Below are positions 34,003 through 43,342 of a DNA stretch of 64,000 nt, one piece after another; the stretch's first letter is position 1, and each line of letters opens with the position of its first letter. The stretch covers positions 1 to 64,000 of the forward strand of contig JAFXIS010000080.1 of the NCBI GenBank assembly GCA_017532885.1. The letters run 5' to 3'. The notes below the pieces were generated by a model, which had not been told where the DNA came from, made no database searches, and saw only the letters and a program-made list of their open reading frames with translations. The position numbers were made by a program, and so were the translations under genes. Source of the stretch: Alistipes sp. (GTDB taxonomy: Bacteria > Bacteroidota > Bacteroidia > Bacteroidales > Rikenellaceae).

Positions 34003-35022
34003 TTAGATCTCGCGCGTAAGCTTGATGTCGCGTTTCAAAGTTACCTCCAGCTCGCAACAATCCTTGCCCTCGAACCAGCAATTCTGAAGGTAGTAGAGCG
34101 GAATCCACGCATAACCCTTCTTACCCTCCGACTCAACCTCCACGAGGCAGTTGCTGTACTTCACGCCAAACTCCTTCTCGCGCGAAAAGACCTTCTCGGT
34201 GGGGATTGTTACCTTGCCTTGCTTAGCTGCGGTAGTGTAAACAGGCTCCGACTGCACGGTATAGCTGTACCATCCCACGGGATAGAACTTAACCTCGGCA
34301 TCCTTCATCTGCTCGCCATTTGCCCAACAAGCCTTTATGGTGATATTCTCCGGTACGGCCTTCATCACAACATCGTCGATATCGATATTGCGACCTCCCG
34401 CCAAATTTATCATATTCACAGCATAGTCGCTCCAGAAAGTCTCGCCATAGGGATAGTCCATAATGCAACGAGTACCCAAGAAAGGCTGACCATTTACGGG
34501 ATTCTTGTCGGCATCAACCTTCATAGCATAGATATCGGGGATACCACGCGCATGACCAAACTCATGGATAATGCCATCGATAGCACCCGGCTCAAAAGGT
34601 GAGTTGAAGCGGTCGTTGTGGGTGCGGGCGTGATATACGGTCTGAATCTTATCGCCATACCAGCCACCACCCTGCTCCTTCGGGTTTGACTTATAGCCAT
34701 CCATCACAACCAAATAGTCGTGGTCGGGGTGTGGCTTGAAAACCTCCTCGGTAGAGATTCCGTTATAGATATAGAAGGCATCCCAATCCACCTCGAAGTG
34801 GTAAATAGCCTTAAAACGAGCATCGTAGTTAAACGCCTTATTCACCTTGCGGAACATATCCTTAATAAGGTACTCAACGCGCTCTCTACCGCCCAAAGAG
34901 TCTACCGACTCACAGTCGATACCGATTTTTACCGAAAAACTATGTACGGGCTGCGCCTCAGCAACCGCAATGGCACATGCCATCACGGTTGAGAGCAGCA
35001 AAATCTTTACTAAACGCTTCAT
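34003..35022 (-). CDS. Secreted protein with HExxHxxGxxD metal motif, putative metallopeptidase
   Basis: 339 aa with signal peptide MKRLVKILLLSTVMACAIAVAEA. I do not recognise the family. The centre reads GIIHEFGHARGIPDIYAM, a HExxHxxGxxD zinc motif as in metzincin-type peptidases whose third ligand is Asp. A downstream CIMDYPYGETF supplies a Met that could be the metzincin Met-turn. The N-terminal part holds AFNYDARFKAIYHFEVDWDAF and DYLVVMDGY; the C-terminal third looks like a beta-sandwich (AEVKFYPVGWYSYTV). It lies between the M60-like genes and the GH97, spaced 38 and 54 nt, so it should serve the same locus, probably as an extracellular peptidase. The activity is inferred only from the motif. 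Confidence 0.65.
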   Translation of the reverse strand: MKRLVKILLLSTVMACAIAVAEAQPVHSFSVKIGIDCESVDSLGGRERVEYLIKDMFRKVNKAFNYDARFKAIYHFEVDWDAFYIYNGISTEEVFKPHPDHDYLVVMDGYKSNPKEQGGGWYGDKIQTVYHARTHNDRFNSPFEPGAIDGIIHEFGHARGIPDIYAMKVDADKNPVNGQPFLGTRCIMDYPYGETFWSDYAVNMINLAGGRNIDIDDVVMKAVPENITIKACWANGEQMKDAEVKFYPVGWYSYTVQSEPVYTTAAKQGKVTIPTEKVFSREKEFGVKYSNCLVEVESEGKKGYAWIPLYYLQNCWFEGKDCCELEVTLKRDIKLTREI

Positions 35023-35060
35023 CTATCTTTCGACGCTAAAGGTTATACTTCTTATCGCAA

Positions 35061-36353
35061 TTAGTTCTTGAGTGACTCCTCGATGAGCTTCAACTCCTGC
35101 TCAGTGTAGCATGTCTTGGTTACATCCTCACCGGCTGCAGCCGATACATGCGAGAGGAAGTAGAGGAACTTATCGTAAGCACCCTCAAACTTCGGAAGCT
35201 CAGCGTTTGTTGTAGCATACAATGTGCGGAAAGCCTTCTTGTATACATCCCAACCATACTTCTCCTTTATGCGCAAGAAGGTGTAGTGCAAAGCGTCGCC
35301 ATTGTTCTTTGCAAGACCGGCACCGATAGTCTCGTCGTAGAAAATCTTATAGTAGTTGATAATATCGGCACCCTTGTAGCATACATTGCGCTGTGAAGCT
35401 GTACCATCGCAAGCCTCCAAAGCGTATGACATGCGGAAGTTGGCGAAAATCTCATCGTTCCAGTTCCATGCGCCATCGCCCTTGATGTTTGCGTGCGAGA
35501 AGTCGTGACCAATCTCGTGCATAACACCGAAGCCCCAATCGTCAAACTCCGCAGTGCGGCTGATAACCTCCTCAACCTTCACATTGCTGTTCCAAAGGAT
35601 AGGGTTTCCTGCCAATGCCCAATAACCCGGCTCGATACCCGGAGTATTGAGAATCATAATCTTTGCACCACCATAGGGAGCCTCGCCTACCAAGTCGAGG
35701 TATGCCTCGTAGACCTTATCCAAGTTCTTGAGCCATGTATCTACCTGCTCGTCGGTGATTGTCACCTTCTCCTTATAAAGGCTGAGGATGATATGCTCGC
35801 CCTCGCGATAGTAAATCTCCTCCATAGGAGTGGGCTCTACGCGAACATTGTCATACCACACCTTACCGGTAGTTTTGTTGCCGAGGTAAGTACCCCAGGG
35901 GAAACCAAGTGAGCAGCAGAGTGTAGCGTCACCTGTCGAGCTGGCGATGAAGTCGATATAAACCTCCTGCCAATCCTGAGTGTCATAGAGGAACTTCGAA
36001 GCGTTCCAGCCCTGAGTATCGTCGTCATACTTAACATACATAACGGCACCACGACCGCCCTTCACATCCTCCAACTTAATCATTGCCGAAGCACGATAGA
36101 GCTTACCTGCCTCCAAGCCAGAGATTGTGTGCTTAATGGCATATGAAGTCTCCTCACCTGAAATCTGAATGCAACCAGAGTTGTCGATTCCACCCTCTGC
36201 GAGGTATGTAACCTCACCACGGCCACGCTCCGGCAACTGCCAAGCAGCCTCATACTGCTCCTGAGAGTTGAAATCATCAGCAAAGATGACCTTATTCTGA
36301 CCTGCACACGCGCAAGCCAATGCCGCAAGGGCTATAAGTATACTTTTTTTCAT
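35061..36353 (-). CDS. M60-like metallopeptidase lipoprotein, paralogue 3
   Basis: 430 aa, lipoprotein signal MKKSILIALAALACAC. A jelly-roll carbohydrate-binding-like module spans about 22-175 (IQISGEETSYAIKHTISGLE, TGKVWYDNVRVEP). The peptidase part has PGYWALAGNPILW and the gluzincin motif GVMHEIGHDFSH, followed 16 residues later by NWNDEIFANFRM. HExxH plus a downstream Glu is the M60 pattern HExxHx(8,28)E, seen in mucin-cleaving peptidases. A hairpin and a possible promoter precede it. It is clearly homologous to the two genes upstream and has the shortest linker of the three. Confidence 0.78.
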   Translation of the reverse strand: MKKSILIALAALACACAGQNKVIFADDFNSQEQYEAAWQLPERGRGEVTYLAEGGIDNSGCIQISGEETSYAIKHTISGLEAGKLYRASAMIKLEDVKGGRGAVMYVKYDDDTQGWNASKFLYDTQDWQEVYIDFIASSTGDATLCCSLGFPWGTYLGNKTTGKVWYDNVRVEPTPMEEIYYREGEHIILSLYKEKVTITDEQVDTWLKNLDKVYEAYLDLVGEAPYGGAKIMILNTPGIEPGYWALAGNPILWNSNVKVEEVISRTAEFDDWGFGVMHEIGHDFSHANIKGDGAWNWNDEIFANFRMSYALEACDGTASQRNVCYKGADIINYYKIFYDETIGAGLAKNNGDALHYTFLRIKEKYGWDVYKKAFRTLYATTNAELPKFEGAYDKFLYFLSHVSAAAGEDVTKTCYTEQELKLIEESLKN

Positions 36354-36447
36354 AGGTTAGTTTTTTATTGGTTTTTTCTATTATTGTCGCATAGGGCTTC
36401 GTGAAACAAATCCGTCCCGCCGCATAAGAAGCAGTTTGATTTATTTG

Positions 36448-36455
36448 CAAAATTA
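36448..36455 (-). promoter_or_regulatory. Possible internal promoter (TAATTTTG)
   Basis: It reads TAATTTTG on the minus strand, about 95 nt before the ATG at 36353. There is no clear -33 box. It could give the downstream half of the locus its own transcript. Confidence 0.3.
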
Positions 36456-36473
36456 TTATAAACCGCTTCTAAC

Positions 36474-36512
36474 TATATCCTCGTCCCAATCAATAATCGG
36501 AACGAGGATATA
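36474..36512 (-). terminator. Intercistronic hairpin
   Basis: TATATCCTCGT pairs with ACGAGGATATA (11 bp, plus CC/GG inside) between two M60-like genes. No T-tract follows on the minus strand, so it is more likely an RNA-stability or partial-termination element than a true terminator. Confidence 0.45.
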
Positions 36513-36525
36513 ATTTCATAACTTA

Positions 36526-37938
36526 TTATTTCAACTGAGCCTCAACAGCCTTACGCTCAGACTCCGAAATCATATCGTTCAAGATATCGTAAGAAGTTCC
36601 ATGAACATCTGAAGCATGTTTCGACAAGGTATTTACGAAATACTTAAACTTATCGTATTTGTTGCTGTAAGGACAAGACTTTGTAGTAATCTCACGGAAA
36701 GTACGCTTGAAAGGCTCCCAGCCGATAGACTTTGTAAGGTTTGCCAACAAATAGTGAATACCATTATCATTCAACTTACCCGAAGGAAGTGTCATATCAT
36801 AAGAGTACTTATAGAAGTTAAGAATCTCACCGCCGGTGAAGAGCTGTGACGCTGATTCGCCCTCAGGAGTCATAAACACCTTTGCGCCAACCTTCTCCAA
36901 GCCGTAGTGCATGCGGAAGTTAGCGAACATCTCATCATTCCAGTTCCAGTTGCTGTAATACTGCTTACCACCCTCGGCATCAACCTTATTACCATTCACA
37001 TTGAACACATGGCCAATCTCGTGCATCAAACCGAAGCTGATAGTACCCTTCTCGGCCAACTCGTTGAAATGCTGCTCAGGAGCCTGAGTATTGGCACCCC
37101 AAAGGATAGGATAGCCTGCCAATGCCCAATAACCAGAGTACATTCCCTGAGTCGTCAAAATTATAAGTTTACGACCCTGATGAGGAGTAGTACCCACCAA
37201 GTCATGATAAGCCTCATACATGCCATCTACCTCTTTGAGCCAGTTATCAATATTAATGTTGCTTGTTGTCACCTTATTGGTATAGCAATAGAAACGGATA
37301 TGCTCACTCTCGCGCTGAAGCATCTCACTCGAAAGTTTCACAACGCTAAAGTTGTCATAAAATACTGTACCTGTTGAACGGCCGCCGATATTAGGATAGC
37401 TATCCCACTTGAAACCAAGCGCCAAATATATCAAAGCCTCGCCATTATCATCGGTTACGAAATCAAAATGGATTGTGGTCCAGTTATCCAACTTTGTTCC
37501 TGAGTTGAACTTTGAAGAGTTCCAATGCTGACGATCGTCACCCGCAAAGAGAATAGCACCGCAACCATCATAGAGGTCAGAGTAACGGATACTTGCCGAT
37601 GCGCGATACACCATATCAGGCTCCAAGTCTGTCAATTTACGCTCCAAAGCCACACAGCACTTACCATCCTCGGGCCACTGCTGAATCTTCGCAGCCTTGC
37701 TGCCGCCCAAACCTTCACCTTCTACAATCTCAACGGTAGTCTTCTCTCCATTTGAGAAATTCTTGATAGTCCAACCTTCCAAGCCATCTTCGAATCCCGA
37801 ATTAGCAATATCTATCTTATTAGGATTCTCAATGATAGGAGGAGTCCAAGGCTCCTTCTTACCTCCCTCATCACCGCCACAAGCACAAAGACTCAATGCT
37901 CCGGCGCACAAAAATGCAAAAAACAAATTCTTTTTCAT
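36526..37938 (-). CDS. M60-like metallopeptidase lipoprotein, paralogue 2
   Basis: 470 aa from the ATG at 37938. The frame is open 13 codons further, but MKKNLFFAFLCAGALSLCAC is the lipoprotein signal (Cys 20). A Gly/Lys/Pro linker precedes a carbohydrate-binding-like module (IDIANSGFEDGLEGWTI, VFYDNFSVVKL). The catalytic part shows YSGYWALAGYPILW and GLMHEIGHVFNVNG, followed by NWNDEMFANFRMHY, giving HExxH plus the third-ligand Glu. It starts 30 nt after its upstream paralogue, so the two are one transcript. It is likely anchored on the cell surface and cuts glycosylated peptide backbones. Confidence 0.78.
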   Translation of the reverse strand: MKKNLFFAFLCAGALSLCACGGDEGGKKEPWTPPIIENPNKIDIANSGFEDGLEGWTIKNFSNGEKTTVEIVEGEGLGGSKAAKIQQWPEDGKCCVALERKLTDLEPDMVYRASASIRYSDLYDGCGAILFAGDDRQHWNSSKFNSGTKLDNWTTIHFDFVTDDNGEALIYLALGFKWDSYPNIGGRSTGTVFYDNFSVVKLSSEMLQRESEHIRFYCYTNKVTTSNINIDNWLKEVDGMYEAYHDLVGTTPHQGRKLIILTTQGMYSGYWALAGYPILWGANTQAPEQHFNELAEKGTISFGLMHEIGHVFNVNGNKVDAEGGKQYYSNWNWNDEMFANFRMHYGLEKVGAKVFMTPEGESASQLFTGGEILNFYKYSYDMTLPSGKLNDNGIHYLLANLTKSIGWEPFKRTFREITTKSCPYSNKYDKFKYFVNTLSKHASDVHGTSYDILNDMISESERKAVEAQLK

Positions 37939-37967
37939 AGCTATAATTTTATTTATGATTTCACTTA

Positions 37968-39389
37968 TTACATCCACGATGACAATCTCTCAATCTGCTC
38001 CTGTGTAAGGAACTCAGCCAAGATATCCTCTACACCTGCGTGCTTTGACAACACATCGCAGAAATAGCGAATCTTTGACCAACGGCTCTCGCCTGCCGAC
38101 TGATTCTGTGGGAGGTTATAAAGCTCCTTGAAAGCCTTCTTGAAGGGCTCCCAGCCATACTTATCGACCATCTGACACAACGGCCACATCATACCTGCGC
38201 CATCCAAGTCCTCATTGTTTGCCCAACATCTGTCGGCTGATGCCTTGTAATAAGAGTCAATGCCACGGCCCATATAAGTCTTGCCATCGAGGTAGATGGG
38301 GAAGTTGTGCTTACCCAACGCATAATACATGCGGAAGTTTGCGAACAACTCCTCATTCCAGTTCCAGCAGTTGTAGTTACCACCAGTCTCGGCAAACGCA
38401 CCATCGCGATAGTTACCCGGAGCAAAGTTGTGACCCATCTCATGCAAGATACCGAAGGCTGTATTGTTATAATTCTTCACCTCCAACAAGGTAGATTTCA
38501 CATAGTTGCGGTTCCAGAGGATTGGATAACCCGCATAAGCCCACGCATCGATATCGTCGTTAAGGATAATCATCTTCTTGCCACCAAATGGTACGAAGAA
38601 GTCGAATAACTCGCAGTAAGCCTCATATGCAAGGTCGAGTTTTGCCATCCACGCATCAATATTACTGTTAGGAATGGTTACCAAGTTCTCGTCCAAATAG
38701 AGCTCGACATGCTCGCTCTCGCGGTGATATAAGCCCGTAGGAGATTGCAGCTTTACATTATCGAACCAAGCCGTACCATTTGAATCGGCTGCCGAGAAAC
38801 CAAGGCGCACACCGAGAGTAATGGACTCCTGCTCTGCAACGAACAACACACTACGCTTCTGCCAGCCATTTGTACCGGCATACTTGTCTGAACGACCCCA
38901 AAGTCCATGATAAACGCTACCGCCCCAGCCTTTTGTAACACTGGCGGTCTTAATCATAGCAGAAAGCTCATACAGCTTACCCACCTGCAAACCCGAAACA
39001 GTCTGCGCAACCGACATATCTGTGGTCTCTTTGACGCACTTAATCTTTACACATCCAGACTTCTGATAACCTTCATCAGTCACATAAGTTACCTCGGCAT
39101 TTTCGCCATGCCATCCATTCTGCTTAATCCAAGCACCCTGCTTGCCGGTGAAATCAACCTCCTCCTCAAAATCCCAGTTTGGAATATCAACGGTTAGCAT
39201 TTCGCGGTCATCCGGAGCATCGGGCTCATCACTGCCTCCGGTGTTATCATCACCATTATCATCGTTGTTGCCGCCACCACCTACGATAGGCTCCTGGTTT
39301 GACTCAGGATTATTCGGCTCTGCCTCACATGAGGGCATCAATGCCACAACAACAAATAGTGCGAAAATCAGATAAAGTACTCTTTTCAT
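37968..39389 (-). CDS. M60-like metallopeptidase lipoprotein, paralogue 1
   Basis: 473 aa from the ATG at 39389 (MKRVLYLIFALFVVVALMPSC). Upstream in-frame ATGs at 39404 and 39491 add no signal-like sequence. After the lipobox comes a long Gly/Asn/Asp linker (about 25-70), common in surface-exported Bacteroidetes lipoproteins. A carbohydrate-binding-like module (DIPNWDFEEEVDFTGK, GTAWFDNVKLQSP) precedes the catalytic part: AWAYAGYPILWN and GILHEMGHNFAPGN, followed by NWNEELFANFRMYY. It has the same HExxH-Glu pattern as its two downstream paralogues. It follows the DUF1735 gene, from which it is separated by a terminator-like hairpin. Confidence 0.78.
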   Translation of the reverse strand: MKRVLYLIFALFVVVALMPSCEAEPNNPESNQEPIVGGGGNNDDNGDDNTGGSDEPDAPDDREMLTVDIPNWDFEEEVDFTGKQGAWIKQNGWHGENAEVTYVTDEGYQKSGCVKIKCVKETTDMSVAQTVSGLQVGKLYELSAMIKTASVTKGWGGSVYHGLWGRSDKYAGTNGWQKRSVLFVAEQESITLGVRLGFSAADSNGTAWFDNVKLQSPTGLYHRESEHVELYLDENLVTIPNSNIDAWMAKLDLAYEAYCELFDFFVPFGGKKMIILNDDIDAWAYAGYPILWNRNYVKSTLLEVKNYNNTAFGILHEMGHNFAPGNYRDGAFAETGGNYNCWNWNEELFANFRMYYALGKHNFPIYLDGKTYMGRGIDSYYKASADRCWANNEDLDGAGMMWPLCQMVDKYGWEPFKKAFKELYNLPQNQSAGESRWSKIRYFCDVLSKHAGVEDILAEFLTQEQIERLSSWM

Positions 39390-39601
39390 GGTTTTATTAA
39401 TCATTTTTGGTTTTATAATCGTTGGTATATATCTTGTCACAACCCGTAAGTTGCTGATTACTTTCAATTTTGGTGTGTGCCTCGAGCACAAAGTATTACA
39501 CTGCGTATTTTTTACGCTAAAAGTTTATGACGCATATCTGCCATAAACTTCTATATTATAAGGTATAGGTATTAACACTATACCTACATCTAAAATTTAA
39601 T

Positions 39602-39641
39602 AAAAAAGAACCGTTGCCGGAGGGAGGGAGACCCCTCCCCC
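39602..39641 (-). terminator. Terminator-like hairpin after the SusCD-DUF1735 genes
   Basis: On the minus strand a G/C-rich stem (GGGAGGG with CCCTCCC) is followed by a T-rich run after 8-10 nt. It may limit read-through so that the SusCD block is expressed above the enzymes. Confidence 0.5.
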
Positions 39642-39666
39642 GACATACGATTCAAATTAGATATTA

Positions 39667-41385
39667 CTAGAAGTCTACGCGATCGTAGTAGCGAGCCGAG
39701 TGGTACTCAGGACCACGAGAAGACTGCATATCGAATGTCCAGTAGATATTTCCTGTATTGCTATCAAAATATGAGTAGTTAGCAAGGATAGGATCCCATC
39801 CAGCATAACGGTCAATCATATTAATAATCGCATAACAACCTGAACCAGGTTTCTCTGTAAAGGTTGCTTGAGAACTTACTGATGGATCAGCAATTACTCC
39901 ACTTGTAGGATCAATCTCCTTAGAGAAATCAATATCATAGTATACATTCATACCATACATATAGTCGGTACCATACTTCTGACCATCCTTAGGCATCTCT
40001 GTTGAGGTTGCAAGATTAACTGCCAAATCTACATAGAACTTATTTGTATAGTAACCCATGTAGCGAGCAACATCTCTATCAGCAAGATAAATTGAGCTCT
40101 TCCAATCCTCCTTAGTATAGTTACCTACAACAGTGTTGTAAGCAACCAAATAAGTAGTCTTCTTATCATCCAATACGATAGTACCCTCAACGAGGCTGTT
40201 TGCATCGATTGACAAAGGAGCCAAGAACTTACCCTCATCATAAGGAACAGCACCCAAATCCAAATCAATAACAGCCTTACCAACCTTGCTACCAGCCGCA
40301 ACAACTGCCTTACCGATAGTTACCAACTCGGAGTCAAGAGCTGCATGTGATGTGCTGTTTGCAGTGTTGTAAGTATCAACCAATGAAGCATCGAATACAA
40401 GGTCAAACTCCAAGTCATCGGGCATTGCAGTGTTAATCTCAACACCTACCTCAACCTGCTTCTTGTTTGCGTTCATCTCAGTAGTTGAAAGCCATACCTT
40501 CAACTGAGACATCTGGACAGCGATATAGATAGTCTCCTTCTGCACTACGCCGTAAGCTGAAGACTTAGCCTCGATAGGCAAAAGATAAACATTAGCATCG
40601 CTCAACATCCAACAAGAGAACTCGATAGCAGTCTTGTAAACCATAGCCTCTGCATCAAAAGACTCAGTCATCTTGTAGTACTCGCTGTCGAGCAATACAT
40701 AAGATGTGCTGTTTGCAGCGTTGTAAGCATCAACCTCTGCCTGACCCAAAGCCTTGAACTCAATCTTCTTTACATCCAAAGTGTTGAAGTTAGCAGCAGC
40801 TGTCAAATCAACAGTCTGAGGAAGCTGTACGATAGAAATGAAGTCCAAAGCGGGCATAGTCTTAGGAATATCAACTGTAACCTTAGGCTCGTCGATTGAA
40901 GGACGGAGCAATACAGATACAACATCCTGCTTGCTATCAATGCCTGTCTCAGGAGACTCTATGCGCAAAGGAAGAACATAGTTAGAAGCCTCAGTGCGGC
41001 CCAAACCTGCAACCATAGCTGCGGGCTTAGTAACAACTGTGAAATCTATATCCAAAGTTTCCTTAGCGAGGATAACCTCCTCGGGAATAATATAATACTC
41101 AGAAGGCAATACCTCGAATGAAGTAGAGTTCTGAAGGTTGTACTCGTCGAGGAGAGTCTCATCAACGACAACATTTATATTCATCTCTTTTGACAAGCCG
41201 GCTGTACGCGCAATATTGATAACAGTCTCCTGCTCGTCATAGATTGAAATGGTATTGACAGTCTGCATACCGGTCTTGCTGAGCTCAGGATTAGGAACAA
41301 TCACGATAGGATCGTACTCCACATCACAAGCTACAACAGAAGCCATAAGTGCTACGCCTGCCAAAATATTAAATACTTTTTTCAT
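39667..41385 (-). CDS. DUF1735-type surface lipoprotein, putative glycan-binding protein
   Basis: 572 aa. Lipoprotein signal MKKVFNILAGVALMASVVAC (Cys 20). Three internal repeats are visible: LLDEYNLQNSTSFEVLPSEY (about 77-96), VDAYNAANSTSYVLLDSEYY (about 215) and VDTYNTANSTSHAALDSEL (about 335). This is the DUF1735/BT_3987-like N-terminal pattern. The C-terminal part (about 420-572) contains aromatic stretches such as YDIDFSKEID and WDPILANYSYFDSN and looks like a binding or scaffold domain. Directly after SusD, it stands where SusE/SusF-type surface glycan-binding proteins are encoded. No catalytic motif is seen. Confidence 0.8.
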   Translation of the reverse strand: MKKVFNILAGVALMASVVACDVEYDPIVIVPNPELSKTGMQTVNTISIYDEQETVINIARTAGLSKEMNINVVVDETLLDEYNLQNSTSFEVLPSEYYIIPEEVILAKETLDIDFTVVTKPAAMVAGLGRTEASNYVLPLRIESPETGIDSKQDVVSVLLRPSIDEPKVTVDIPKTMPALDFISIVQLPQTVDLTAAANFNTLDVKKIEFKALGQAEVDAYNAANSTSYVLLDSEYYKMTESFDAEAMVYKTAIEFSCWMLSDANVYLLPIEAKSSAYGVVQKETIYIAVQMSQLKVWLSTTEMNANKKQVEVGVEINTAMPDDLEFDLVFDASLVDTYNTANSTSHAALDSELVTIGKAVVAAGSKVGKAVIDLDLGAVPYDEGKFLAPLSIDANSLVEGTIVLDDKKTTYLVAYNTVVGNYTKEDWKSSIYLADRDVARYMGYYTNKFYVDLAVNLATSTEMPKDGQKYGTDYMYGMNVYYDIDFSKEIDPTSGVIADPSVSSQATFTEKPGSGCYAIINMIDRYAGWDPILANYSYFDSNTGNIYWTFDMQSSRGPEYHSARYYDRVDF

Positions 41386-41440
41386 ACTTAATAAATTCTT
41401 TTTTGGTTTTGTTTGAATATTTCAATATCAAACCTATCTA

Positions 41441-43327
41441 CTAATAGAAAGGAGCCTGTACCAAAGCGGTGTTCAACATAACCTCAGAAGCCTTGATAGG
41501 CAAGAAGTAGTGCTTCAAGTCGAAACGCTTAACAGCAGCCTCAACCGGTGTGAAGAACTCAGGATCTGTACAAGTTGAACCACCTGCATCGTTAGTAGCA
41601 CTTGCACCGCGGCTCTTATCCAAACCACGCTCATTGTGGTTGAATACGCCCTCAGGACCGTGAGCGATGAACCAACGACGAGCATCGAAGAAACGGTGGC
41701 ACTCGTAGCAAAGCTCAATCTTGCGCTCGTGACGAATCAACTGACGCAACTCCTCCTGAGTGTATGACTTAGCAGTGTCGTGGCCGGGGATACCCGCACG
41801 CTCACGAATAGCGTTTACATACTCAAGAATCTCAGCCTTCTTCTCTGGACCATAGTACTCGTTCAATGCCTCAGCATAGTTCAAGTAGATCTCACCCAAA
41901 CGGATAAGAGGGAATGGACAGTTCATCATACGGTTAGCATTAGAATTCTGTTTTGATGACCAGTATCCCAATGGAATGTTCTTACGAACTGAGAAACCTG
42001 TAGTGTTCTTATCACCGGTAGTGAACTTATCACCAGACAAACCGCTGTACCAGAAATCTACGATACCGTAACCCTCAGCATCCTGAGCATTATCAGTCTC
42101 ATTAGGCTTCTGATAGCTTACACGCTGGTTGGGGAAGTGGATGTTTGCATAGAAACGAGGCTCACGACCTACGAACATATGGAATGTACCTGCGATAGTA
42201 CCATTACCTGCCTCCTCAGAGAACTGTCTGTTCTCGAACCAAGTATCAGTCTCAGGTGCACGGCTACCATCTGCCATATGGAACTCATTGATGAAGTCCA
42301 AAGGCAATGAGTAACGACCATTCCAGCCAAACCAACGAGCGGGAAGTGCACACATACCATACCACTGCATAGAGTTGATCTTACCCCAAATAGTCTCAGG
42401 ATTCTCAGAGCCCCAAGTGGTAGTAATTGTACGGATATTCTCAACAAGGCTCTCGAAATCGGTTGGATCCTCTGCCTGCTTCAATGAGTAACGACCCATA
42501 TCGATAATATCCTTAGCAGCGTCAGCAGCCTTCTTCCACAACTCCTTGTTGTAGGTCTGAGGCATAAGAACTGTACCATCGTTGTTCTTCCAGTTTGCAT
42601 ATACGGGATTACCGTTATACAATGGGCTGGCAGCATACAAATAGATACGAGACTGAAGAGCGCGAGCTGCACCTACATCGGGCAAACCAAGGTCGTTAGC
42701 TGTACGAGCCTCGGGCAAACCATTCTCGCAAGCGAAGTTGATCTCTTTGTCAATCCACTCGATACACTCATTGAAAGTGTTACGAGCCTGAGGTGTTGCC
42801 AACTCGTTACCTGTACGGCTACGATCTACGATGGGCACCGGACCATAAAGGCGAACCAAGCACCAGTGGTAGTAAGCACGCATGAAACGAGCCTCAGCAA
42901 TGAACTTACGACGCTCTGACTCACCAATCTCCTTACAACGATCAACATTCTCGAGGAAAAGGTTGATATGGCGAATTGCCTGATAGTAGCGAACAAAGAA
43001 ATAGTAGTTGTAGCCTGAAGAACCCTCACCATAACCATAGTAGTTATCGGGGCTCATCTTACCCTCTGACACATTACGGATGAAACTCTCCTGAATATAA
43101 GCAGCCTCATCAGTACACCAGAAATAAGGAATCTGTCCAGAAGAGTGCATCTCCTGTACCAAAAAGTCGTCGCTGTACATACGAGCGTACCACTTACGGG
43201 TATCGACATCAGATGTAAAGATCTTGTCAATTGAGTTCAACTCCTCGGGATTCTGATCCAAATAATCAGCACATCCAGGAAGAACCATCAGCGACGCAAA
43301 CAATAAATATATAATCTTATTTTTCAT
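41441..43327 (-). CDS. SusD/RagB-family nutrient-binding lipoprotein
   Basis: 628 aa. Lipoprotein signal MKNKIIYLLFASLMVLPGC (Cys 19) then ADYLDQNPEELNSID, the standard SusD opening. TPR-like helices (FIAEARFMRAYYHWCLVRLYGPVPI, ALQSRIYLYAASPLYNG) and the C-terminal LIRLGEIYLNYAEALNEYYG plus LIRHERKIELCYECHRFFDARRW are conserved SusD blocks. It caps the SusC barrel and delivers glycans. The gap to the SusC stop is 15 nt, so the two are co-translated partners. Confidence 0.96.
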   Translation of the reverse strand: MKNKIIYLLFASLMVLPGCADYLDQNPEELNSIDKIFTSDVDTRKWYARMYSDDFLVQEMHSSGQIPYFWCTDEAAYIQESFIRNVSEGKMSPDNYYGYGEGSSGYNYYFFVRYYQAIRHINLFLENVDRCKEIGESERRKFIAEARFMRAYYHWCLVRLYGPVPIVDRSRTGNELATPQARNTFNECIEWIDKEINFACENGLPEARTANDLGLPDVGAARALQSRIYLYAASPLYNGNPVYANWKNNDGTVLMPQTYNKELWKKAADAAKDIIDMGRYSLKQAEDPTDFESLVENIRTITTTWGSENPETIWGKINSMQWYGMCALPARWFGWNGRYSLPLDFINEFHMADGSRAPETDTWFENRQFSEEAGNGTIAGTFHMFVGREPRFYANIHFPNQRVSYQKPNETDNAQDAEGYGIVDFWYSGLSGDKFTTGDKNTTGFSVRKNIPLGYWSSKQNSNANRMMNCPFPLIRLGEIYLNYAEALNEYYGPEKKAEILEYVNAIRERAGIPGHDTAKSYTQEELRQLIRHERKIELCYECHRFFDARRWFIAHGPEGVFNHNERGLDKSRGASATNDAGGSTCTDPEFFTPVEAAVKRFDLKHYFLPIKASEVMLNTALVQAPFY

Positions 43328-43342
43328 ATCTGATACTTATTA

